This document shows positions 1 through 11,874 of a stretch of 64,000 bases of DNA, in pieces. The notes under the pieces are model-generated. The model was not told where the DNA came from. It ran no database searches and saw nothing but the letters and a program-made list of their open reading frames with translations. The position numbers and the translations under genes were made by a program. The stretch is taken from the NCBI GenBank assembly GCA_000733355.1, contig JNVV01000001.1, positions 4,427,950 through 4,491,949 of the forward strand, read 5' to 3'. The stretch comes from Falciphora oryzae (lineage: Eukaryota > Ascomycota > Sordariomycetes > Magnaporthales > Magnaporthaceae). Numbering within the stretch: position 1 is the stretch's first letter; each line of letters opens with the position of its first letter.

Positions 1-290
1 CCGAGGCCGCCCAGCAGGGCGGCGCCGACAAGAAGGTCATCTACGTTCTATACCCGGAGAAGCCCGCGCCCGACGCCAAGTGGCGCGTCCAGGCCGTGCC
101 CGAGTCCAAGGACTCGTTCCAGAGCCGGCAGCCGCTGCCCGAGGCCTGGAGGGGCTTCCGGGACGAGGAGCTGGACAAGATCACGGGCATCCCCGGCTGC
201 GTCTTTGTCCACGCCGCCGGCTTCATCGGCGGGAACAAGACGTTTGATGGCGCCCTGGCCATGGCCAAGAAGGCGCTGGAGTCATCATGA
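1..290 (+). CDS. MYG1: MYG1-family metal-dependent hydrolase/exonuclease, C-terminus only (5' end outside window)
   Basis: Frame +3 is open from the window edge to a TGA ending at 290, giving about 95 C-terminal residues. The sequence contains WRVQAVP, the PLPEAWRG motif and the terminal signature PGCVFVHAAGFIGGNKT, which is the conserved end of the MYG1/UPF0160 family. Family members are metal-dependent (DHH-like) hydrolases reported as 3'-5' RNA exonucleases of nucleus and mitochondria. The catalytic DHH part lies upstream of the window, so activity cannot be judged. The gene converges on the Igo1 gene that ends at 1273 on the other strand. Confidence 0.93.
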   Translation, partial: EAAQQGGADKKVIYVLYPEKPAPDAKWRVQAVPESKDSFQSRQPLPEAWRGFRDEELDKITGIPGCVFVHAAGFIGGNKTFDGALAMAKKALESS

Positions 291-1272
291 GCGCCAGGCT
301 GCAAGGCTGGCAGGTTCGGCATCAAACAGATGATCGGGATATTTGGCAGATTTGCGCCGATCACAGAGGACAACCCGAGTCGCTTGGTTCGCATTTTGGT
401 TCATAGAGCGGGATATACACCGAGCAACGATGAAAAGAAGATATGATACCAGTCTTGGGCGTTCTCTTTCCAATAGAAAGTGCACGACCCCGTGCAAAGA
501 CATGTGGAGGTAGCCGAGTTAGTTATACAGCTCATAAAGTCTGTGATAGAAAAACAGATCGCTATCTTGCAAAATACAAGTAGCCTACTACCACCAGGGT
601 CGTTGAGCGCGAAAAGGAAGCAGGATCCCAATTCTAGGTTGTCGCATCTCGCTGCGGAACCAAACTGCGTCTCTGAGGTGAATGGCAGAAGCAAGGGCAG
701 TGTGGATTCGTAGGCAACGCATCGAATCAAAAGGTCGAGAGAGGGGAAAAGACGTGGTCGTCATCATATAAGCGGCCCCATATCCATATCACCACATATC
801 GATTTGTGTCCATTTCCGTCCCCCGCAACTCCCAGTTCCAGAGCCAGACGCCGCAGTTGTTGCGCATAAAAGGGTCGCAACAGATCGAGATAAAAGTCAA
901 GAAAAAAACAAGAAAGAATAGCAGAAACCCGCAGATAAGACATAGAAATGGGGGCGTAGCAGCCCCCATTTCCTCATCATAGCCTGACACAAAGCCACCG
1001 CACCGTCATAACCCTCCCTTCATCGTCATTTTCCCGTCCTAGGTATTCATTCAACATCAAGAGGGAACACAGAAGGCGGGGTAGGAGTGTTTACCTAGGT
1101 AGGTGCCTGGGTAAACACCCATCCTGGCCTCAGAAAAGGAGAGATAAGATATAAAGGGAGCTTTTGGCCGAAAGAGAGAGAGAGAGAGAGAGAAAAAAAA
1201 AAAAAAAAGCTCAGAAGAGGCAACAAGAGAATATGAGAAAAAGGCGCACGTCATCCCCGCTTCCATGCAGAT
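291..1272. other. Convergent intergenic region
   Basis: No gene is supported. It holds the 3' sides of MYG1 and of the endosulfine gene, a GA/A microsatellite at 1173-1208, and a 9-bp inverted repeat (1087-1095 with 1110-1118) whose arms contain TGTTTAC and GTAAACA, both matching the forkhead-type consensus. Confidence 0.6.
1173..1208. repeat. (GA)n-A(n) microsatellite
   Basis: About ten GA dinucleotides run directly into 16 adenines, just beyond the stop codon of the endosulfine gene on the opposite strand. Confidence 0.9.
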
Positions 1273-1881
1273 CTACCGTCGGATCGGGATGGCCTCTGCC
1301 TTGGCTGCGCCGCCGGGTTGCTGCTGCTGCTGCGGCTCGCCCTCCTTGGGGACCGCGGCCTCAGCAGCGGCCTTGTCCGTCTCCTCGTCGGCGGCCTCGT
1401 CTGCGCTGGTCTCGCGGTGCAGGACGCTGCTCTCCTTGACGGGGCTGCCCGCCGCTCCACCGGCCACACCGATGCTGGAGCCCGCGGGCGGGTACAGGTG
1501 GGGTATCAGGCCGTTGGCGAGGCCGGAGCTGCCGCTCGAGGCGCTGACGGGGGAGGACAGGTGCGGGATGTTCTCGGGGACCGGGTGCTGGGAGCCGACG
1601 GAGCCGGCGTCGACCGAGTCGGCCTTGCCGGCCTTGGACAGGGCGTAGTCGCCGCTGTCGAAGTACTTGCGCTCCTTGAGGTGCTTGGCGAAGTGGTCCG
1701 ACTTGGAGGGGAGCTTGCCGTAGAGCCGGAACAGGCGCTGCTCCTCGGGGGAGAGGGACTGCGAGCAAGGGAAGTTGTGGTGGTTAGCTGTGCGGGGTTC
1801 GGCGGCCGCGGGTAGAGGTGGTCGTGACGCATCGCGTTTAGGTTCGAGGGGTTGGAGGTTTGGCAGGATAGAGATGGGAAG

Positions 1882-1912
<31 letters not shown>

Positions 1913-1970
1913 TGAAAAGGTTGGGGAGGCTCACGTTGATATCGATCTTGTTTTTCTGGTGAGGATTCAT
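1273..1970 (-). CDS. igo1: Endosulfine (Igo1/Igo2) family regulator of PP2A-B55
   Basis: Two exons, complement(1935-1970) and complement(1273-1758), phase 0, give 173 residues. The first exon encodes MNPHQKNKIDIN and is followed by a GTGAGC donor; the second starts SLSPEEQRLFRLYG after CGCAG. The invariant FDSGDYAL box, whose serine is the Greatwall/Rim15 phosphorylation site, is complete. In yeast the phosphorylated protein inhibits PP2A-B55 to promote quiescence and mRNA protection. The C-terminal half is Ala/Ser/Glu-rich with a Gln run, as is common in fungal orthologues. The 176-bp intron contains a 28-nt homopolymer (A on the coding strand, 1886-1913). The start is fixed by the conserved N-terminus. 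Confidence 0.93.
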
Positions 1971-3825
1971 CTTGACGTGCGTAGCTGCCCGCGGTACGAG
2001 ACGAGGTAGGCAATGGCTGGATCGAGGCCGGGAATTGCCCCGCTTGAGGTGCCGTCGTCTCTTTTGTTCGGGTTGCGCAAAGGGCTCGCTCGCGGTAGCA
2101 AAAACAAGCAGAGAAATAACGAACGGTTTGTGAAAGGAGGCCTGCTAGAAAGGAGGAACAGAGAGCAAGAAGGAAGGTCACAGGTGCTATTTTGTGTTGT
2201 ACACTTTTTCTGCCTTAATGTTTTGGCCAAAATATTAAAAAAAGGGCGTCCGTCGTTGCGAGGGGATCCGACTGATGTCAGGTTTGGTTGATTGGAGAAA
2301 GAGGTCGAGGTTGCACGCACGTCCTCTCTCCTTCCCTCCGCCTTGGGCTGCGGGGCCGTCGGGGACTGGCTGGTGGGATTGGACGGCCCAATGGCGGCTG
2401 GCCATGCTCCCAAGCCTGGTTCAATGGTGGGGAAAGCGGCGTGTGTGGTAGCAGGGGGCCAGCTTTTCGGGGAGCTGCACGCTCTTAGTCTCGGCGGGAC
2501 ACTGACACTGGAAACTCTCCCCGTGTCTCCGTCAGGTCCCCTCGCTTCGTTCCCGTCCCTAGCTCGCTCTGGTTTATCGAACGTCGATTGTTCGATGTGG
2601 AACGTCGAAATGGCACGACGTTTGCAGCACAAAGGGCGGACGCGACTGGTAGAGTGCTCTTTGTATCTTGCCTTTTATGTGCCCTGCTATTCGCCGGCCG
2701 GATTGATCGCATACGTCAGGTCAGCTATAGCACAGGACGTGTTTGTTTTTATTACTCACGCATGAATGTCTGGTATTATCTCATGCCGTTTCCCGGGCAA
2801 ACCGCCCTTCTCCATGGGGCTGGTTTTTTTTTTCTTTTAGCGGGGATGGAAGCAACACAGAAGAGCAACATGGCCACGTCCCTTGCGGAGCATCAATCTG
2901 CAATCCTTCGAATGTGACAGGGGAGAACTGCCGTGCCGAGAGCTGACTGCGGCCACCACCATGGACCGTTTCTTTTCTTCTTTTGTCCCGCCCCACGCAC
3001 GACTCAACTGCTCCTGCAACGACGCCATCCACCAAGTCTGGCCATCATGGATTGATGTCCCGTCCTGTCCACACACCACCAGGAAACACGGCACAGCACC
3101 GGCAACGCGTAAGCGACCGCAAACCAGGGGCCCCAGTCTTGTGACAGGAGGGAATCGACACATTGGAGCCCGACGGATGGTGCCAGGGGACGTGCTGATG
3201 CTGCGGCCCTGTGTGGGCCGGGAACCTGCCGACTGCGCGAGTCACAAGACCGCCGTCATGGGCAAGCAGACAGGCCACTGACACCGAAGCTTTCCATCCG
3301 AGCTTCGACATCACACCCTCATCACAGCGGCGGTGACCAAGAAAAATAGCTGGATTATCGCCACCTTGAAATACTGCCCATCCATTATTACCAATTATCC
3401 TCCATCCCTGTCACCGGTCAACTGCCGAGGGACCTGTCACCTCGCCTGCAGCCAATGGACAACGGCCGCGAAAAGGGGCGGAAACGACTGGAAGCTTTCC
3501 CTGGCCGGTGAAAGCCCAAGCCGCCGGCTGCACCAGGACGAGATCGACCCAGATCGTCTGGTGCTGCCCCGGCCGCCGCCGCCGTCCAATCTCCAGAGAC
3601 CCGTGCGGCCAAAGTTGGCACGCTCCAAGGAGGCGCCCGATGTTTGTTCTTTGCAGCTCAGACAAACGGGCCGGGAGTCGGGACCTGGACTGGGACCGGA
3701 CTGGGTGGTTCTAAGGGCGAGAAAGCAGAGACAATTTTGACGTATAAGCAGTTGCCCGGTGCTGTTTTTTTTATTTATTCTGCGAAACACACCAACGCAA
3801 AAAAAAAAACTCCGACGGGATTATC
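1971..3825. other. Intergenic region upstream of igo1 and downstream of the glutaminase gene
   Basis: No convincing coding sequence. It contains the presumed promoter and leader of igo1 (right after 1970 on the minus strand) and the 3' side of the glutaminase gene. Open frames here are short and overlap in several frames. Confidence 0.55.
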
Positions 3826-6180
3826 TCACTTTGGCAAAGCCAGGAGGGCAAACAAGCCCCCCATGACCGGCCGAGCCACAAACGTCGGCCCGCCTCCCGG
3901 GTAGCCACCCGTGCTCGCGTCGTAGAGATCCGTCATGGCCCTGTCCGACGTGGTGGCGTCGATCCACTTGCGCAGCTTGGAGATGAACATGGTCTTGGTT
4001 TCCGTGTCGGCCACGGCGGCAGCAAACATCTCCCACTTTTTGGTTCGGGCGCGTCAGTCTCTAGTTGACCTAGGGGGTCACAAGGGGAAACGGGGCGACG
4101 ACAAAAAAAGGGACTCACATCGCTCTTGGTCCACGTGTGCCGCGTGTCGAGCGCGACGCCGAACTCGAGCTGCACGCTCCGGTAAAACGTGCTCTGCATG
4201 TCGTACACGGCCTGCGGCACAAGCCCGAGGTTGAGCAGCCGGTCGCTGTAGACGTTGTACAGCAACCCGTGGCTGTCGGGCTGGTTGTACGACAACGTCG
4301 TGTGCGGCGGGTTCGCCGCCGAGTTGATACCCAGCTGCTGCCAGGTCTCGAGGTAGTTCGAGGCGATGGTCTCGAACGACTGCTGCTCGGCGGCCAGGCC
4401 GCTGGCAGCAGCGCCCGATGACGCGCGCCGCTCGATCTCGGCCATGGCGCGCAGGCCAATGATGCCCTTGATGGCCAGGTTTGTCTGGTTGGCGAGCGTC
4501 CCCGCGAAGTCGTCGGTCGACAGCTGGCTCGCGGGGACCAGGCTGTCGTTGACGAGGAAGCCGGCCCACTGGCGCAGCTTGGGCAGGCGCGCGCGCAGGT
4601 AGCTGTCGTCGGCGGCGCGCTGGGCGTAGGCGAGCGTCATGATGATCATGTTGCCGCACTCCTCGAGCGGCATGGGCTCGTCGTTGCCAGCCGGGTAACC
4701 CAAAGCGTTGGGGAAGGTGCCCAGGTCGTGGATGGCGTAGCTGTTTGGGTAGTGGCCCGCCTCCTGGTTCTCATACAAGGGATCCAGCAGCAGGCGCAGC
4801 AGGCGCGGGTTCAGGTACAGCAGGATCGGCATGGCGGGGAAGATGACGTCGACCGTCTGGATGTCGCTGTTGGAGCTGATCTCCTTGAGGAACACGTACT
4901 GCTGGCTGGGGCCCTGCGCCATCTGCAGGCCGCCAAACGTCTGCCGCACCGCCAGGGTGGTGATGGCCGCGTAGTCGTCGCCGCCTGCTGCAACCGAGTC
5001 GGCTCTGATCCGCTCGTCGAGCGAGTCCGCCGCCCGGCCCGCCGCGCTCCAGTCGCGGTGGAACGCGGCCATCGAGTCGGCCGCGCCGCCAAAGTTCTTC
5101 TTCCAGGGGCCCGTCAGCGCCGTGGGCGAGGCGCCCTGGCCCTGGAAGTTGATGACCGAGTCCTGCGCGAGGCCGAGCGTGAAGACGACCTCCTTTTCGT
5201 CGGCCGACAGACTGCCGAAATCGCGCGCAAAGGCGAAGACGGGCCAGTTGTCGGCGACGGCGCGCGGGGTGGCGTCGACCGAGTTGTCGAGCCTGCCGTC
5301 GGCGGCGAACTGCTGCCGAGTCGCGACGTCGCCGCCGCCGACGCGCGAGGTCAGGCCGGCGTCACCCGAGGCGGCGAGGAACCACGTGCCCCAGTTGGCC
5401 TGCTCGTTGCTCTCGCGGAACACGGCCTGGTCCCGGAGCCCGAACTCGGCGTACTCGACGGCGCTGCCGCCCGCGCCCGAGGTGCCCTTGCTCCACTGGA
5501 TGATCTTGGAGTGGTCTCCTCCGCTTGCGAATTCTGTTCGGCCGGACTGGTCAATGACTTCCGTTTTTCTTGCCGGGAGCAATGACAACACAAAAGTTCG
5601 CGTGGCAACTCACCTCCCGAGATGTCCATATAAACTTGCACGTTGTGGCTGGCCCCATCAGAGGACTTGACCCTGGCGCTGACGTACGAAAACTGCAAAG
5701 ACTGCTTTTCCAGGTCGTCTGGGTAAACGGGAGAGAGAAAGGTCACGGTCATGGCGACCTTTCCCGCCACATCGAACGTGAAGATGCTCTTGGTAGACGT
5801 GTAAGTGAACGACAGCTGGTTGACCGCAGGCGGGCCAGGCGCCGCGCCCATCCAGTTGTAAACCGTATTGTCCACCCTGACGAAGCCTTGCCATCCTGTT
5901 ATCTGACCTCTTTATCATTGGTATGGTGATGTTAGTTACTGCATCGTATCGTATCCCACATCCCCTTGAGACGTGGGAAAAGAAAGACTCACGACCAGAA
6001 CTTCGGCCACGTGCCAGGCAGAATGCCCTTGGCCTCCCCATTGAGCCATGTGTTGAGATATGGCGATCTCACGGCCAAGGGGATCGCCGGCGGCCTGGCC
6101 GGGGCGAATGTCGATACAGCCTGAGCCGGGAGGCCGGCATACAGGCTGACGAAAGTGATTAGGTGCAGTATGAGCTTCAT
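3826..6180 (-). CDS. gtaA: Secreted glutaminase A-type protein (DUF4964/DUF5127/DUF4965/DUF1793 architecture)
   Basis: Four exons, complement(5993-6180, 5614-5909, 4119-5533, 3826-4035), give 702 residues, close to the usual ~690. The N-terminus is a signal peptide (MKLILHLITFVSLYAGLPAQA) followed by the family hallmark STFAPARPPAIPLAVRSPY. Later come FWSGQITGWQGFVRVD, a DUF5127 beta region, and the helical C-terminal half with AIHDLGTFPNALGY, MPLEECGNM and SYNQPDSHGLLYN. Splice sites are GTGAGT/AAAG with a CTAAC branch site, GTGAGT/CAG and GTGAGT/AAAG. Aspergillus GtaA is an extracellular L-glutaminase; substrate here is inferred from family. A TTTATAAA box lies about 100 bp upstream. Confidence 0.92.
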
Positions 6181-7933
6181 GTCGATCCTTTCTGCTATCG
6201 TGAAGATAAAAAAAAAAGGAAGAGCAGCAGCGGCTGCTTGGACCCGACAACCAGGTGCGAAAAGGAACGTCTGCGAGCGACCTTTATAAAGGCTTAAGGA
6301 GGAGAGGAGCACAAGGAGAGAAGAAGCAATCCACCCAAGCTCGGTGTCCGGTCTGCAGCTACCTCCTTGGACTACCCAAAGCCAAAGCGAAGCCAAGCCA
6401 AGCTAAACTGAAGAAGAAGAAGGGGGTGGGCGCGCTTGAACGAAGCAGATGCGGCTGCTTGCGCGATGAGGAGGAACGTCAGGCTTTTTGCACAGCCGGC
6501 TGATCGCTTACTGTTGATCCTACTCACCCCCGAACCAACAGATCCCACACCACATCGCGCATCATCCTTGCCTCCTTTTTTTTCGTCCTTCGACCCTCCT
6601 ACGGCTACCAGACAGCGGGTTCTAGACTCGACTGTGCGCACGCCTAGCGACTTTTTGGGTCCTGGCCGCAGTGGGTCGAGGAGGGATGTAGGGAATGCTA
6701 CCTCGGTTAATGAACAAGAATAAAAAACACCTTTTCAACCCCATATTCTGCTCTTTCCGCCTTGTGATCCCTGGTCTCAGGATTCGTTTTTGGCCGGAGA
6801 GAAACATGCGCAATGAGTTGTGGTTGCGGGTACGACCCCCCCTGAATCCCGTGGCCAATCTCCCGCGTCCCGGGGATCCCCGCATTGCAGAAGGGGATCG
6901 AAAAGGGCACGCGGAGTGTGGGCTGTAGGGTTGCATCGACAAAAATCACAGGATGTTTCAACGTGAGCGGGCTGACCTGGTCAAGAGGCTCTGGTCCTCA
7001 GTCACAAGCACGATGGACCCTGACGAGCGCGGGAGAGAATTGTCGAAGCGTGGCGTAGTTTAGTCACCCAGAAACCCAGCCCCAGGAACCCTGATTAGGG
7101 CATGCGTCGTGCGTGTAAGTGCGAATAGAGGTGATGGCGCCCGGGCAAGTGTCAAGGATGGACCTTCATGTGTGCACCAAATATACATAAGGTACGTGTA
7201 GTTTGAGTAGAATACCCTGACAGTGTTTCGAAACAATCTTATGCGGGTCGCGTTGTGTATCTGAAAAAAAGACATGACGATGTCAGATATTCACGGACGA
7301 ACAGAGAAGAGGAATCAATGGTTGGATGAGCCAGCAGCTGAATAGGGTCACATCGTCCGTTTCCTTTCGTCATCCCGACCGACTGACTTCCATCTTGCAG
7401 CCTCAATCTTGGCGGGACAATGCATGCATGCCCGCGAATCGCAACCTTGCCCCCGAGGGTCCAAGAACGCCCCCGTGTCGTGCGCACGCGCGGTTCAGTC
7501 GGAGCGCGTGGCTGCTCGGGTAAATGGGCAGGGCGGGTTCGGCACATTCAGATGACAGGCAAACCTTGTGAGAATGAGATGGCTCCAGCCCCTAAAACTA
7601 GGAAGGGGCGGGCAAGCACGGGACAGGGTTCGTCTCGCGGTCCGGACCTGGCCCCCATTACCCGGTAAATGACGCAGCTTGGGGCTCGGGCTTTGCAGCG
7701 CGAGTCCTGTACTGCCGAGGTGTGCGGGGCGAGTGTTACCGATGCTTTTTTCACGGGAGAAAGGGATTTGTTAAGAGTGTCTGGAGTGCCACCTATTAAG
7801 CGGAGTGGTTTCTAGAATTAAAAAGCATAGATCTTTCAAAGTCTGAGAGTACAGCCGGGGGGCAGTGACCAACAAAATTCGGCACGAGATCCGCGGCGCC
7901 AGAAACGAAAAGAAATGCTTTTTCCTTTCATGT
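6181..7933. other. Intergenic region: glutaminase promoter and MFS gene 3' side
   Basis: No gene is supported. The right-hand end is the 3' flank of the MFS gene and the left is the glutaminase promoter. Scattered short frames show no family motif. Confidence 0.55.
6283..6290 (-). promoter_or_regulatory. TATA-like box for the glutaminase gene
   Basis: The palindromic TTTATAAA sits about 103 bp upstream of the ATG at 6180, a plausible spacing for a fungal core promoter with a short leader. Confidence 0.5.
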
Positions 7934-9866
7934 CTAGTGGCCAACCGCAAGAACCGGCGCGTCCTGCTTGTCAGCCTCGCCCTTCTCCTCAGCCCCTGCA
8001 GCGGCCTTCTTCTTCTTGAGGCTGATCCAACTGAGGCCGAGGGCGGCGAAGAAGGCGAGGCCGGCGCACGCGGTCGCGACGTAAAAGGTGCCGCGCAGGC
8101 CCCTGAGGTACGCGGTTCGCACCAGGTCGTAGACGCGGTCGAGCCCCCCGTTCTGCTCGATGACGCCGCGCAGCTGCGGGCTCTGGTACAGGCGCTCCAG
8201 CGTCTGCCGGATGTCGGACGCGCCGCTGTTGATGAAGATGGCCGGCGGCAGGCCCGGCACGTCGGCCGCGATGGAGTCGAGGAGGCCGTTGGTGAAGACG
8301 GTCTGCGCGACGGCGATGAAGATGGCTCCGCCTGGAAATTAGATGAGTGGTAAAACAATCAGCGAAACGAGACTCGTGTGTATGGTAAGTGAACCGCAGC
8401 AACAAAGACCTACCGAGCGTCTGCATAAACTGCACGGCCGCAGTGCCAACCGGCACCCATTCCAGCGGGAGGACATTCTGGATGACGAGCACGCCGATTT
8501 GGAAACCGCAACCAACTCCGAGGCCGGCGAGGGCCTGATAACCGAACCACTCCCGCATCGGCGTGTCAAGGGTGAAGGTCGAGATCATAGCGCTGCCGAC
8601 GGTGAAGAGCACCATGCACGGCAGGATGAAGGGGTTGTAGTACCCGACCGCGGTGATGAGCCCGCCCGTGGCGATGGAAGACACAACCACGGCAATAAGC
8701 AGCGGCAGCAGCTTCAGGCCGGCCTGGACGGCCGTATCGGCCTGGATCGCCTGGAAGTAGAGGGCGACGTAATACACGAGCGGGAAGAAGGCGGCGCCGA
8801 AAAAGAAGGCAAACAGCATCGCCATGACGACGTTCCTGTTCTTGAACAGGAACGGCGGCAGCGTGGCGTTGTCGCCCTGCCAGACCTGGATGCCGGCAAA
8901 GATGAGGGCCATGGCGCCCGCGCCGACGAACAGGCCGATGATCTGCGAGCTGTTCCACGAGAACTGGGTGCCGCCCCACTGCAGGGCCAGCAGGAAGCAC
9001 ACGATGGCCGGCACCAGCATGGTCAGGCCGACCATGTCGATGCCCTTGAGGCGCTGGACCAGGCTCAGGCCCTCGGGGTTGTTGACGCGGTTGATGCGCA
9101 GGAACAGGAAGATGGCGACCATGGCGACGCCGCCGATGGGCAGGTTGATCCAGAAGCACCACCGCCACGTCACGTGGTCGGTGAAGGCGCCGCCCAGCAG
9201 CGGCCCGGCGACGCTCGCGATGCCCCACATGGCGCCGATCATGCCAAAGGCCAGGGGCCGCTGGCGCAGCGGCAGCGTGTAGCTCAGGATGACGACGCCG
9301 CCCGAGAACAGGCCGCCGACGCCGACGCCGGCCAGGGCGCGGCCGACGATGAAGGCGTTGGACGTGGGCGCGAGGGCGCACACGAGCGACCCGAGCTCGA
9401 ACAGGGCGACGGCGACGAGGTACGTGATCTTGACGGAGAAGATGCGGTAGATGCGGCCGTAGGTCAGCGAGGTCGCCGTGCTGGTCAGCAGGTAGGCGGC
9501 CCCGTACCAGCCGATATCCTTGACACTCGAGAATTCACTGGTGATGGCTCCCAGGGCCGGGGCGATGATGGTCTGGTCCAGTGCCACCAAGAACACAGAC
9601 AGGCAGAGCGCGGCGATGATGAGTATCAGCTTCGGGCCCTTGGGGTACTCCATGTCGTCGTCGGCGCCGGCACCCGTTTTGGCACCCCCGGTGTCCGCCG
9701 CCTTGGCACCGGGCGCGGCGGGGGCGCCATGCTTCTCGTCGGACGAGGCGTCGGTGGCCTGTTTGTCGGCAGAGTCCTTGTCGGCTGGTGGCTGTTGCGC
9801 CGGAGACGCGGCTGGCTGTTTCTCCAGAGACTGCTTCTCCGGCTCCGCGTCTGTGGCAGAGTCCAT
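7934..9866 (-). CDS. MFS drug/toxin efflux transporter, 14-TM (DHA14/TOXA-like) type
   Basis: Two exons, complement(8414-9866) and complement(7934-8331), phase 1, give 616 residues. A ~75-residue hydrophilic N-tail rich in Glu/Lys/Ala precedes the membrane region. The first segment has VALDQTIIAPALGAI and the tail of motif A (LTYGRIYRIF); motif C appears as GIASVAGPLLGGAF followed by WRWCFWINLPIGG, typical of the DHA14 subfamily that includes aflT and the HC-toxin pump TOXA. The second exon carries a luminal loop, the last membrane segment (FYVATACAGLAFFAALGLSW) and a Lys-rich tail. Substrate is unknown; no biosynthetic cluster surrounds it. The GC-rich gene also leaves a long antisense open frame, which I treat as a shadow. 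Confidence 0.93.
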
Positions 9867-11168
9867 CCTGGCGGAACTGAGATTTTGGTGACGTCTCTGG
9901 TGCGATACTCAGGGGAGGGGAGCCACTCAGTGTCGGTTGCCACGATGTCTGTTGTCCCCGTCACTGCTGGCGTGGAGTGACAAAGGATGGAAACACTGCT
10001 TGAAGCTGGGAAACACGAAACACGAAACAAACAGCTGGATGCGGCCCCCTCTATTTGTATTAGGTTCTTTTTTTCAGTGCCCACGAATGAGGGCAGAGGT
10101 GCAGAGTTGCAGCGAGAAAACCATGACGACGCTCGGACGTCGCCTTTGGAAATGGACACGAATCTATGGTCACAGGCCTTCCCCGGCCGAAAAAAAGACG
10201 GGGAAATAATTGTCGGATGCCGAGTGCAACTCTTGGGCTAGAAAACACATTGCAAACGCATTATCAAAAGGGATCCGGTTCGGCGCAAATTCCAGCCGGC
10301 TTTACGAGCTGGGGTTGCCAGGGCGCCCGGGGTGTGAGCCCAGCCAGCCCAATGGTGGCCGCGCCAGACGAACGCCACATGATGCCCGAGCAATCTGAAT
10401 GGCACTGAGATTGAAAGGATAGCAGAGAGACTACCTAGGCTAGTGAGTCAAACACGAATGCAATGCCTAATCGGGCGTCAGCTCGGCTCGGATTTGCGCG
10501 GCCTGAGGTAAACCCATGGAGGCAAGGAGAATCAGAGCTGGACCCAGCTGATGATAGAGTCCTCCCAGGCCGTCACCAGATCGTGCTTTGCCGCGTCGCC
10601 CTTTTTTTCTCGGGTCGCAGGGTTCCCACCACGGGAGGGTGCAACCTAAACCCCACCATGTTCCCAGAAATTCCAGGATCGCCCGCTTTGATTGGGTGAT
10701 CTCGTCCGATGTCGAATCAAGCGTCTGACGGTGCCATCGGCGCTCGGTGCTTGTGCCCGCCGACATGCACGGCTTTGGTCTCTGTCGGCATCAACGGCGC
10801 CGAATCCCATTTCGAGCAATGGATTTGAGAGGATTTGAACGAGTGTATTAGGAGGTATTTCCGAGCTGATGACCATTGCCCATTTATAATCCATCCATCC
10901 TGGTCTCAACTGCCGAGCCGGATTTTCGGGTTCGAATCGAGGCACGAACCCACCCAAGGTAACAATCACCAAAAAAACGGGCGTGACACGAGCGTGGAAA
11001 AACTCGTGAGCGAAGCCACGCCCTGCGCCGCCTCCCAACCACTGCAGAGCCGCATATCAGCCTCAAGCTCTGATTACCACTTTTAGAATCAGATAAGGCG
11101 ACACTTGGGGATCAGCTTGAAAGCACGGTAGTAGAGTAGCCGTATCAGACTCCAGGCACGCATGCCTG
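9867..11168. other. Intergenic region: MFS promoter and NUDIX 3' side
   Basis: No coding sequence is supported. A GGGTTCGAATC motif near 10928 resembles a tRNA T-loop, but its flanks cannot form the arms. Confidence 0.5.
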
Positions 11169-11874
11169 TTACAGGCGCTTCTCCAAGCAGGCCGGATCCG
11201 AACGCCTCGGGTATTTGAGGACCATATTCTTCATCGACGGGAAGAAGCGCATTCTCCCGTTGGACGCATCTTCCTCATGGTTGCTGACAGTGTCGTCCAC
11301 AATCATGGCCCACAAGTCTTTCCACTCCATCCACTTCAAGTCGACGTGCTTGCACGGCTCCATAATCTGACAGGGACGGTAGCGGTTAGCATCTAGATTC
11401 CTGGAGACAAGCAAGTGGCGGAAAGCGAATCATCATCAACCGACCTTGGGGGTCTGCTCGGGATCGACCAGCTCGAGGACGAAGAAGAAGCAGCGCCACT
11501 GGTCGTCCGCCAGGAAGTCGTCCACCTCGCCCCACACCGGCTCGTCTCCGATGGTCTTGATCTTCACGTCAAGGTCGACCTCCTCTTTCATCTCGCGCAC
11601 GATGGTTTCCTCAGGGGTTTCGTCCTCGTCCAGGCCGCCGCCGGGGAAGGACCAGGTGTCTTGGAGTTCCCGAGGGCTGGTCAGCACAAGCGCGTTAGGA
11701 CGTATTGGTTATTTAAAACGTACCGGGAGGGCCGTCCATTCTGACTGTCTTGGTCTTGAGCCTGCGGTGGATGAGCAGGACCTTGCCGTCGGCGACGAGA
11801 ATGCCCATGGTGCCCATCCTGGGCATCTTGCCATATTTGCGGCACGAGGGTGTGCTGATTTCGACGGCAGACAT
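11169..11874 (-). CDS. NUDIX hydrolase
   Basis: Three exons, complement(11724-11874, 11445-11659, 11169-11366), give 187 residues. The NUDIX box is complete: GGGLDEDETPEETIVREMKEEVDL matches G-x5-E-x7-REx2EEx(G) apart from D in the position usually occupied by Gly. It is preceded by MGILVADGKVLLIHRR, the first beta strands of the fold. The second acceptor (CCAAG) was chosen because only it restores phase and yields PPDTWSFPGG. The second donor (GTCGGT) is weak. Small NUDIX proteins hydrolyse nucleoside diphosphates linked to another moiety; substrate cannot be assigned. Confidence 0.88.

Noticed and set aside
8343..9980. 545-codon open frame on the plus strand
   Set aside because: It is antisense to the MFS transporter; its Gly/Arg/Asp/His-rich product is what high-GC codon bias of the real gene produces on the other strand.
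10920..10950. tRNA-like GGGTTCGAATC motif (also near 14810 and 57285)
   Set aside because: The flanking bases cannot form a T-stem, and no acceptor, D or anticodon arms are found.
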